Shown here one piece after another: positions 43,512 through 51,179 of a stretch of 64,000 nt of DNA. The first letter of the stretch is position 1, and the number at the start of each line of letters is the position of its first letter. Location: the NCBI GenBank assembly GCA_034189325.1, contig JAXHUM010000054.1, positions 62,001 through 126,000 of the forward strand. Reading direction: 5' to 3'. The notes beneath the pieces are model-generated. The model was not told where the DNA came from. It did no database searches and saw only the letters and a program-made list of their open reading frames with translations. The position numbers were made by a program, and so were the translations under genes. The stretch comes from JAXHUM01 sp034189325. Its GTDB lineage: Bacteria; Desulfobacterota; DSM-4660; Desulfatiglandales; Desulfatiglandaceae.

Positions 43512-45545
43512 TCAAACTTCAAGGGCCTGGCGATCGGCCATATCCATCAAGACTCGTTCCCTGGCCCTATCAATACCCAATTCTTTACGCTTTTTGTCGA
43601 TATGGGCTATCATCAAGTGGGCATGCTTAATCGGATCAGGCTCGATATCCCACATGCCGCCGTAGATCTTCTCGAACTCCTTCGTTAAATAGTCATGAAA
43701 GACCGGTGCTCCAGACGTGGGCAGTGTGACCCCGAAGACCGTGTAGATTCCCGAGGCGACGACATAATGACCGATGCTGATCGCTTTTTCACTCATCCAT
43801 TCCGGCGCGCTTCCGGCAACGGGCCAGTCGCATATGTCATTTCCCAGGCCCCCTGCCTTGACCACCTCTGTCGCTGCCAGAAGAATGCGACTGTTGTCCA
43901 CACAAGAACCCAGGTGAAGGACCGGAGCAATACCCACGGTCTCACAGACCTCTGAGAGGCCGGGACCGCAGTACACGCCGGCCGATTCAGGGGTCAACAG
44001 GCCTTCCATGGCGCAGGCTATGGCGTTGCACCCGGTTGTCAGGACAAGCACGTCGTTCTTGATCAACTCCTTTACTACAGTCAAATGGCCATCATTGTGC
44101 CTCGTCCTTGCATTGTTACAACCGACCACACCGGCCACACCACGGATCCGACCGTTGATGATATTGTCATTCAGGGTGTAATAGGTTCCGCGAAAGGTGC
44201 CCCCGAGATGGTATCTTATGGACTCAACACCGAATCCTGCCACCTGGGTCGCCTTGTGTTTAGGAATCATGACCTCTGAGCCGCGGTTTTCAAAGTTGTC
44301 AATGGCCATCTTAACGATCCGTTTGGCATCCTCGATGGCATGGTGTTCATCGAATTCTATATGAATGACATTGTCCTGTTCCATCTTGGCGATGGGGTGG
44401 GTGGTGATCAACTTTGTATGAAAACATTTGGCCACGTTGGCCAGATTCTGGAAAATACACTGAATATCTACGACCATAGCATCGCAGGCCCCGGTAATAA
44501 TGGCCAGTTCCTGCTGCAGGAATGTCCCTGCCAACGGGACACCATGACGCTGCAGCATTTCATTGGCTGTGCAGCAGATTCCACCTAACTGAATTCCCTT
44601 GGCGCCCTTTTCTTTTGCATAATCGATCATCTCCTTGGACTGGGCCACCGCCACGATCATCTCGGACAGGACCGGTTCATGACCATGGACAATAATATTT
44701 ACGTGGTCCTCCTTCATAATGCCCAGATTTGCCTCGGACTGGACAGGATAAGGGGTCCCGAAGAGAATATCCTGAAGATCGGTTGCCAGCATAGAGCCGC
44801 CCCATCCGTCTGCAATAGCTGCCCGCGTTCCCTGTTTGATCAGGTTTTTGTAATCCTGGTCAACGCCCATATGGGTGCGATGCATGATTTCTACGATTTC
44901 CCTGTCAATATTTCTCGGAAGCACACCCTGTTTTTTCCAGATCTCATATCTTGCCTCAGGCGCCCTCTTGAGATACAAAAGCTCGCCTTCAGGCTTGCCC
45001 CACTCATTCATGGCGACTTCGCCGACTTCCACGGCAATTTCATCCAGATCCCGATCCACCTCTTCACCATCCACCTCTACTGTGGTGGCAACGCCGAGAT
45101 CTTTGGCAACATCAATCAGTTTGACCGTGTCTTTGATCTTGTAAGCGTCAGTGGTCTTGTTCGCTGCTGAGATAAAAACTTCAGCAACGGAGCGTCCATG
45201 GTCGGAATGGGCCGCTGCGCCGCCAGCTATCATTCTAATGAAATTCCTCGCCGCGATTGTATTAGCCGTGGCACCGCACAGGCCTTTTCTTTCATCTTCC
45301 CCCTCAATGCCACCCTTGGGAAGGGGCAAACGACAGGGACCCATAGAACAATTTTTACAGCAGGTGCCTTGGACGCCGATATTACAGGGCTTCATGGAAA
45401 GGGCCCTGTCAAAAACTGTTTCAACTCCCAATTCTTGGGAGCGGATTATCATTTCCTGTGTTGCAACATCAACCGAGGCCGCCACCGGATCAACCGCCTT
45501 TTTCTTCTTTTCCAGTTTTGCGACCGTTGCTTTTTCTTCTGCCAT
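43512..45545 (-). CDS. cooS: Carbon monoxide dehydrogenase, catalytic subunit
   Basis: A 677-residue Ni-CODH from the ATG at 45545, which has a gaggagg site; a longer frame to 45590 does not. B and D cluster cysteines: CNIGVQGTCCKNCSMGPCRL and KGLCGAT. C-cluster ligands: IVHGHEP (His), LGGICCTANEML, and later GCNN, TTGCNAIA, GPGLSEVC and HLGSCVDNSR Cys. It interconverts CO and CO2 and passes CO to AcsB. An extra N-terminal Lys-rich stretch (KATVAKLEKKKKA) precedes the conserved part. Also called acsA. Confidence 0.96.
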   Translation of the reverse strand: MAEEKATVAKLEKKKKAVDPVAASVDVATQEMIIRSQELGVETVFDRALSMKPCNIGVQGTCCKNCSMGPCRLPLPKGGIEGEDERKGLCGATANTIAARNFIRMIAGGAAAHSDHGRSVAEVFISAANKTTDAYKIKDTVKLIDVAKDLGVATTVEVDGEEVDRDLDEIAVEVGEVAMNEWGKPEGELLYLKRAPEARYEIWKKQGVLPRNIDREIVEIMHRTHMGVDQDYKNLIKQGTRAAIADGWGGSMLATDLQDILFGTPYPVQSEANLGIMKEDHVNIIVHGHEPVLSEMIVAVAQSKEMIDYAKEKGAKGIQLGGICCTANEMLQRHGVPLAGTFLQQELAIITGACDAMVVDIQCIFQNLANVAKCFHTKLITTHPIAKMEQDNVIHIEFDEHHAIEDAKRIVKMAIDNFENRGSEVMIPKHKATQVAGFGVESIRYHLGGTFRGTYYTLNDNIINGRIRGVAGVVGCNNARTRHNDGHLTVVKELIKNDVLVLTTGCNAIACAMEGLLTPESAGVYCGPGLSEVCETVGIAPVLHLGSCVDNSRILLAATEVVKAGGLGNDICDWPVAGSAPEWMSEKAISIGHYVVASGIYTVFGVTLPTSGAPVFHDYLTKEFEKIYGGMWDIEPDPIKHAHLMIAHIDKKRKELGIDRARERVLMDMADRQALEV

Positions 45546-45638
45546 TAGAGGTTCCTCCTCGTATTTTTTTTGTTCAAGATTACCGACCAAGAGGTCAAAA
45601 TATCAGCTCCTCTTTCAAAGCTGTGACGGTTTCTCGCC

Positions 45639-47189
45639 TCAATTAACACCTCTCCTATGAATCCTGTTTAACCTTTCAAGTATTTTTTCTATCTCTGTCT
45701 TTTGTACCTGGGCGGGGGTTACGGTACCCTCTTTTTCCAATGCTTTTGAGCCCTTCATCATTCTTTCTTCTCGTTCTTTGGCCCTCTGCGCTCGTATGGC
45801 CTCCTCTTCCGACTCTCTTTTCGCCACCTCTTCTGCCTTGGCTTTGGCCTCTGCCTCTACCTTGGCTTTGGCATCTGCCTCCGCCTTGGCTTTAGCTTCC
45901 GCCTCTGCCTTGGCTTTAGCTTCCGCCTCTGCATTGGCTTTAGCTTCCGCCTCTGCATTGGCTTTTGTCTTGGCATCTACTTGCTTTTTCTCCTCTTTTT
46001 CAGGAGCCGGTTTTTCTTCGGCTTTCGCCTTCTTTGGTTTGGCCTTCGTTGGTTTCTCTTTTTTCTCGACTTTTGGGGCCTCCTTCTTGGGCTTTGGAGC
46101 CGCTTTTTCAGGGGCCGCCTCAGCCTCGCCAAGATCGAGATCCGGTTCAGGTGAAATAGACAGCAGATCAGCTTCTTCAAGGGGTAAGGCCTTATGTACT
46201 TCCTTTACATCACCGGCTGAACCGCCATTCAACATAAGATCAATAAACGCCCTGGTAAGACGGACGCTTTCGGGATGCCTTAGAATAACGACATCTGATC
46301 CGGCCAGGAGATATGAGACCGCCGCCGTGGTCTCCATCATTACGGCACGTTTCTCCGGATCCCCAAGCGTAGGAGCCTCATCAATATCCTGTTGGGCCTC
46401 CTTAGATTTCCACACTTCATTTCCGATGTTGTTTATCATGGGGACCTGCAGTTTATCATCCTCTTGTGTTAACGCGGCCATGGATATGCGTTCCATAACA
46501 GAATAGCTGTATTCCAGACCGTAACCCAGCCCTCCGGTCGTTGGGTCTACCACGATCTTCTCGGATTTGACTCCGAGGTTTCCCAAGAGAATATTGAGCT
46601 GCTTCGCAAGATTTACATCAATAGGTGAAGAGGCCACTATATTATGACCATATCCCAACGCGCTGGCACCTATACCCTTATGATTGGCCTCTTCGACCGG
46701 GCCCAAGGCAACGTTCTTCCCCTCACACAGCTCTGAGATCTTCTTCAGGACCTCCTCATCTTTCTGGTTATTGGCTGTTCCCCAGAAGACCAGAGGTACA
46801 TCTACGGTATCTGCAATCTTTTTTGCTGTCTGGGCCGCCTCATCCGCGCCCCTGTCCATTCCGTTCGGATCGGTACTTTTCAATTGGATAACGATAGCGT
46901 CGGCGCCATAGTCATCAACGCACTTTTTTGCCCATGCCTCAGGTGACGAAATCACATCCTTAAATGGTTCAATCGCTGCGGCGGGCCATTCTTCCTTGGG
47001 GTCGTAATCCCATACCTCCATTGCAATCTTCGGCGGATTGGGAATAGTGCCCTCAAATGAGTGGAATGGGTAACAATCCTTTCCTCCGATCTTTATCGCA
47101 CTGTTTCCTGTCCCTATAACCGTCTCTCCTATTTTTCCTGAATAAGGCTGTTTTGGTATCTCAAAGGCCAATTTCTCTTCCTCCTTCAT
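45639..47189 (-). CDS. acsD: Corrinoid/iron-sulfur protein small subunit with a long charged tail
   Basis: A 516-codon frame. Residues ~1-340 are the CoFeSP delta subunit TIM barrel (GTGNSAIKIGG, AIVIQLKSTDPNGMDRG, VVDPTTGGLGYGLEYSYSVME, IGNEVWKSKEAQ). From ~346 on it carries a ~170-residue tail of low complexity, first Pro/Lys/Glu rich, then perfectly periodic Ala/Glu/Lys 8-residue repeats, ending in EKILERLNRIHRRG. The tail should be a long helix of TolA type. ATG 47189 has no good ribosome-binding site; a TTG six codons downstream follows aaggagg and may be the true start. First gene of the acs operon. Confidence 0.93.
   Translation of the reverse strand: MKEEEKLAFEIPKQPYSGKIGETVIGTGNSAIKIGGKDCYPFHSFEGTIPNPPKIAMEVWDYDPKEEWPAAAIEPFKDVISSPEAWAKKCVDDYGADAIVIQLKSTDPNGMDRGADEAAQTAKKIADTVDVPLVFWGTANNQKDEEVLKKISELCEGKNVALGPVEEANHKGIGASALGYGHNIVASSPIDVNLAKQLNILLGNLGVKSEKIVVDPTTGGLGYGLEYSYSVMERISMAALTQEDDKLQVPMINNIGNEVWKSKEAQQDIDEAPTLGDPEKRAVMMETTAAVSYLLAGSDVVILRHPESVRLTRAFIDLMLNGGSAGDVKEVHKALPLEEADLLSISPEPDLDLGEAEAAPEKAAPKPKKEAPKVEKKEKPTKAKPKKAKAEEKPAPEKEEKKQVDAKTKANAEAEAKANAEAEAKAKAEAEAKAKAEADAKAKVEAEAKAKAEEVAKRESEEEAIRAQRAKEREERMMKGSKALEKEGTVTPAQVQKTEIEKILERLNRIHRRGVN
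45837..45956 (-). repeat. Five 24-bp tandem repeats in the acsD tail
   Basis: Five consecutive 24-base units of the form cttggctttagcttccgcct followed by four bases, each coding one eight-residue Ala/Glu/Lys unit. Units three and four are identical, and the fifth differs from them at its first base. A sixth, degraded unit follows. Confidence 0.92.
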
Positions 47190-47603
47190 GTTTTTTTGTC
47201 ACACTCACGCATCAGCAACAGAAGATATTGCCGCAACCGAACTTGTAAAAAAGATCTAATTGTGAAAAATATTACAAAGCGTCTTAAAGCAAGATTTTCA
47301 CCGGATACATTGCACGTGCAAATTAATGAAAATGGGATACATTGTCAAGAAAATTTTAGAGTGATTTAGAAGGGTTCCCCACACTCCGCTGAAAACCTAC
47401 ATACAGTGGGTATTTTAGTCTACCCACAATATATAGTGTCATACTTCCCTATCATTGGAAATAACTGGTTTATCTCTCGTTAAACAGACCACTCCCTCTC
47501 AAGGCAACCGTGCGACCCAAAAGGGAGGGTAGAATCCAGACCATCAAGGCGTCACGCACTAGATCAAGATTGAGTAGAATATCTTCGCCTGCCCGGGAAT
47601 GCC
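47190..47603. other. acs operon promoter region / cooC-acsD spacer
   Basis: About 410 bases without a gene between the cooC stop and acsD. The left part holds the promoter and palindrome listed separately; the right part, nearer cooC, shows nothing recognisable. Confidence 0.5.
47303..47348 (-). promoter_or_regulatory. Putative acs operon promoter with palindrome and direct repeats
   Basis: On the leftward strand: -35 TTGACA (47343-47348), 17-base spacer, weak -10 TAATTT (47320-47325). A perfect 12-bp palindrome ttgcacgtgcaa (47310-47321) overlaps the expected start, and the 10-mer ggatacattg occurs twice 32 bases apart (47303-47312, 47335-47344). The leader to acsD would be about 120 bases. 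The arrangement suggests an operator. Confidence 0.5.
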
Positions 47604-48347
47604 TTAAATAAACGTGTCGAAAATCTGAAATGCCTGTTTGAGTGCCTTGTTGTCTCCGGTCAGTTCTAACGTAGGTCTGCCATTGAGATCAAAATCTCTC
47701 ACGTCAGGATCATCCATCACGATCCCCGCAATCTCCAACCCAAAATCAGCAGCCATTTGACGAATAGTCGATTCCTCCTCCTCTTTTGCCTGGTTAACCA
47801 CCAACCGCTTCTTTCCTATATTGAGATTCAGTTCATCTGCTATTTCTGAAATTCTTGCCGCTGCTTGCATGCCTCTTCGTGTTGAGTCTGAAATTAATAG
47901 GAGGACATCAATATTATTGGTGGTCAATCGACTCAAATGCTCCATACCGGCCTCGTTGTCGATCACAACAGACGCATAATTACCAATCAATTTGTCCAAA
48001 TACTGGACCAAGAGAGAATTCGCCGCGCAATAACAACCAGGTCCTTCAGGCCGTCCCATCACGACAAGATCAAAATCATCGCTTTCTATAACGGCTTCCT
48101 GTAATTTCATCTCCATAAAAACATCTTTCGTCATTCCAGAGGAGACCCCCGTCTTCATTTCCTCTCTTGCATTGCCCAGAGTATCGTTCACCTCAAGTCC
48201 CAAGACCTCGTTTAGATTGGCATTGGCATCGGCATCAACGGCAAGAATAGGGTTTCTTCCTCGTTCTGAAAGATATCTTATGAGAAATCCCGCCATTGTG
48301 GTTTTTCCTGTTCCACCTTTTCCTGCGAGAGCGATTGAGTATGTCAT
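47604..48347 (-). CDS. cooC: CooC-type nickel-insertion ATPase
   Basis: A 247-residue MinD/NifH-like ATPase from the ATG at 48347, which has a ggaggt site. Deviant Walker A is GKGGTGKTT; DADANANLNEVLG follows; the metal-binding CxC of the family appears as GCYCAANSLLV; Walker-type VVIDNEAGMEHLSR is typical of CooC/AcsF. It loads nickel into CODH or acetyl-CoA synthase. Transcribed leftward, 415 bases upstream of acsD and divergent from dnaA. Confidence 0.93.
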   Translation of the reverse strand: MTYSIALAGKGGTGKTTMAGFLIRYLSERGRNPILAVDADANANLNEVLGLEVNDTLGNAREEMKTGVSSGMTKDVFMEMKLQEAVIESDDFDLVVMGRPEGPGCYCAANSLLVQYLDKLIGNYASVVIDNEAGMEHLSRLTTNNIDVLLLISDSTRRGMQAAARISEIADELNLNIGKKRLVVNQAKEEEESTIRQMAADFGLEIAGIVMDDPDVRDFDLNGRPTLELTGDNKALKQAFQIFDTFI

Positions 48348-48432
48348 AATAACCTCCGCGTCCAACTAAATTTTGGTTGATATTTATGATAAATTCCTCT
48401 AAATATTAGGCATATATAAAAATATAACACTC

Positions 48433-49758
48433 TTGGCCAACGACAATATGTTTACGAACAAAGCAGTCTGGGATAAAATAACCGCAAGCCTGAAATCGGA
48501 CATTGCTGAATCGGAATTTGATATCTGGTTGTCTCAAGCAGCGCTGAAAGAGTTGAAACCCGGCTGGGCTGAAATAGAAGTTTCAAACAAATTTGTCGCA
48601 CATTGGCTCAAAGAGCATTACCTTGATCACATTAAACAGTCTTTCAAAAAAAACTTTAAAATACAACCCCAAATACACTTTACTATTAGACCTCCACAAG
48701 AGGAGCGTGCCATAAAAATCCCTCGTCGTTCAAAAGACACCGGCTTGATTTTCAGCCACGACATCAACCCATTATTCAGCTTTAATAATTACATAAAGGC
48801 GAGTAACAACCGTTTTACATATTCCTCAGCACTCCAAGTCGCTGACAACCCGGTCGGCCATTACAATCCACTGTTTATTCATTGCGAGTTGAGCTCAGGC
48901 AAAACCCATCTCCTCCACGCTATTGCCAATAGAGTATCCACCAATCTTCCCTCCTTAGATGTCAGATATATTCCAATGGAGCAATTTTACACTGAATGGT
49001 CCGCCGCAAGTGAAAGTGAGAGCACTCCAAGATTCAGAGAGCTATACGGCGCTATCGACTTTCTTGTGATCGACGATATCCAATTGGTCAGCGGCAAGAG
49101 CAACTTGCAAAAAGAAATTGTTCTCCTTTTTGATACTTTTTTCTCCTCCAATAAACAGATGGTCTTTGCAGGAAAAACAGCCCCTAAGAACACCGACGGT
49201 ATGAATCCCGATCTCAGCTCACGTCTTGGCTCCGGTTTAGTATGTGAAATGAATACGCTGGACCAAAAGACTAAAATAAAGATATTAAAAAAGAAGGCTA
49301 AGGAAAAAAACATCAAGATCCACGACGACGTCGTCTTCTTCCTCTCCAATTCGACTAATGATATTAAGACACTGGTTCAATATTTATTCAGGATAGAGTC
49401 AGGTACTTCCTTTTATAATCGCAGTATTGACATATCCACTGCAAAATCAATCATCAAGAATGGAGAGATATCCAACGTGGATATTCGTCATATTCAAAAG
49501 CTCACAGCCAGCTACTTCGGTATCTCCATGACCGATCTCCTATCCAACAAAAAGAGGAGGAACTTCTCGTATCCGAGACAAATCGCCATGTACCTTAGCC
49601 GAAATCTGACAGATTTATCCTTTAAGGCGATAGGTGAGGCCTTCGGTCGTAAAGATCATTCAACAGTTTTGTATGCCGTCAGAAATATTGACAAAAAGAG
49701 AGATAAAGACAGACGTGTGTTAGAAGATATTAATCAGTTGCAGAGCTTTATAGAATAA
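48433..49758 (+). CDS. dnaA: Replication initiator DnaA
   Basis: A 441-codon DnaA; TTG at 48433 or ATG at 48448 is the start. Domain I (WDKITASLKSDIAESEFDIW), a short linker, the AAA+ domain and domain IV (PRQIAMYLSRNLTDLSFKAI, GRKDHSTVLYA) are present. The AAA+ core diverges: Walker A is CELSSGKTHLL instead of GGVGLGKTHLL, sensor I is AGKT for TSDR, and box VII is SSRLGSGL. Walker B FLVIDDIQLV is normal. It opens the origin and recruits the helicase. It diverges from cooC and precedes dnaN. Confidence 0.95.
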   Translation: MANDNMFTNKAVWDKITASLKSDIAESEFDIWLSQAALKELKPGWAEIEVSNKFVAHWLKEHYLDHIKQSFKKNFKIQPQIHFTIRPPQEERAIKIPRRSKDTGLIFSHDINPLFSFNNYIKASNNRFTYSSALQVADNPVGHYNPLFIHCELSSGKTHLLHAIANRVSTNLPSLDVRYIPMEQFYTEWSAASESESTPRFRELYGAIDFLVIDDIQLVSGKSNLQKEIVLLFDTFFSSNKQMVFAGKTAPKNTDGMNPDLSSRLGSGLVCEMNTLDQKTKIKILKKKAKEKNIKIHDDVVFFLSNSTNDIKTLVQYLFRIESGTSFYNRSIDISTAKSIIKNGEISNVDIRHIQKLTASYFGISMTDLLSNKKRRNFSYPRQIAMYLSRNLTDLSFKAIGEAFGRKDHSTVLYAVRNIDKKRDKDRRVLEDINQLQSFIE

Positions 49759-50061
49759 AAAGAGATGAGACCAGTATATTTTTTAAACGGAAGACACCGA
49801 TTTATTCCTGTTACTCTATAATTCTTACAAAAGTCTTTAAAAGTTGTTCACAAACCATAAACGAACGTTGAAAAAAGTATTGAACAAGAAAAGTTTTAAA
49901 AAGAGGTTAAAAAATCAATAAAAAAATAGATAGTTATATCAATAAATTAAATAACTATTAAACAAATATACATCCCTTTTATTATGTATATTTTTTATCT
50001 TCTTAAAACTTTAATGATATATCGACACTTCAACATTTATTGAATCTTTCCGGAGGCACAT
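49759..50061. other. Putative origin of replication (dnaA-dnaN spacer)
   Basis: 303 bases, very AT-rich, with no gene. One DnaA-box-like word (ttgttcaca, 49844-49852) has a single mismatch to TTATTCACA. An AT run with inverted repeats (tagttat/ataacta, 49931-49957) could be the unwinding element. An atatacat/atgtatat hairpin with a T-run (49966-49996) may end the dnaA transcript. Strand switching of genes at dnaA supports an origin here; few boxes make it tentative. Confidence 0.5.
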
Positions 50062-51177
50062 ATGGAAATCAAAATCAGTCGAGAAAAATTTCTTAAGAGT
50101 ATTTCCAGGGTTCAGTCTATAACAGAAAGGAAGACCAATATGCCTATCCTTTCCAATGTTCTTTTGACGGCTGTAGGAACGAATCTTATTATATCGGCTA
50201 CTGATTTGGAGCTTCAATTCCAGGAAACGATTTCTACCGAAACTATAAGAGAGGGTAGTTTGACAATTTCAGGAAGGAAATTATTTGAGATTCTGAAAGA
50301 ATGCAAGAATGAGACGTTCCATATACAAGCGAAAGAAAATAATTGGGTGTTTATATCAGATGGCACAGCACAGTTCGATCTTGCTTCTCTTACTGCTGAT
50401 GAGTTTCCCTCTTTTATAGAGCCCGAGGAGGTTACAACTATTGATGTGGAAGGAAAAATCATCAGTGAGATGATCAGTAAGACCTCTTATGCTGTAACTT
50501 TGGAGGAAGCCGGATTCAAGCTATCCGGTGTGTTTACGGAGACCACAGAGGTGAATGGGAATCATTTTTTTAAAATGGTGGCCACGGACGGCCATAGACT
50601 TTCACTAATAGAAAAAAGTATCCCTGATGTCGAGCTTCTGAATCTGAATAATGGAGTCATGATTCCCAAAAAGGGGTTATCTGAACTAAATAAATTAGCC
50701 TCTGAAGGGGGGGTTGTCCAGATCGGATTCAAAGACAAAAACTGTGTTATTAAGAAAGATGCGGTGATACTGGTTATACGCCTCCTCGAAACGAAATTTC
50801 CAGACTATCGTGCGATCATCCCGGACACCGCGAAAAGCTCCATAAAACTAAAAAGGTCATCCCTCTTAGAGTCAATGAGAAGGATGCTGATTCTCAGTAA
50901 TGAGCGCTATCGGGCCGTTAAGATAACCCTGGATGAAGGTTTTTTAGAGCTCGTTTCGACGAATCCTGATATCGGGGAGGCCCAAGAGAAGATTCCCGTT
51001 GAGTATCGGGAAGAGCGTTTGGAAATGGGTTTTAACCCTCGGTACTTCGTGGAAACGCTTCAATCAATGGAAAGTGAGGATATTCTTTTGGGTTTTATTG
51101 ATAATTCCAAACCTTGTACCCTTAAGGGAGAGAGTGATCTGGGGTTCTTGGGTTTGATTATGCCTATGAGGCTTTAA
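50062..51177 (+). CDS. dnaN: DNA polymerase III sliding clamp (beta subunit)
   Basis: A 371-residue clamp with three repeated domains. Signs include MPILSNVLLTA in domain 1, MVATDGHRLSLIEK in domain 2 and the C-terminal MPMRL that closes the protein-binding pocket. It tethers polymerase to DNA. A ccggagg site precedes the ATG. gyrB starts two bases after the stop, with no recF between them. Confidence 0.97.
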   Translation: MEIKISREKFLKSISRVQSITERKTNMPILSNVLLTAVGTNLIISATDLELQFQETISTETIREGSLTISGRKLFEILKECKNETFHIQAKENNWVFISDGTAQFDLASLTADEFPSFIEPEEVTTIDVEGKIISEMISKTSYAVTLEEAGFKLSGVFTETTEVNGNHFFKMVATDGHRLSLIEKSIPDVELLNLNNGVMIPKKGLSELNKLASEGGVVQIGFKDKNCVIKKDAVILVIRLLETKFPDYRAIIPDTAKSSIKLKRSSLLESMRRMLILSNERYRAVKITLDEGFLELVSTNPDIGEAQEKIPVEYREERLEMGFNPRYFVETLQSMESEDILLGFIDNSKPCTLKGESDLGFLGLIMPMRL

Positions 51178-51179
51178 TT

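Noticed and set aside
45778..46506. 242-codon rightward frame opposite the acsD tail, rich in Ala/Ser/Leu
   Set aside because: Its low-complexity sequence is simply the complement of the 24-bp repeats in acsD.
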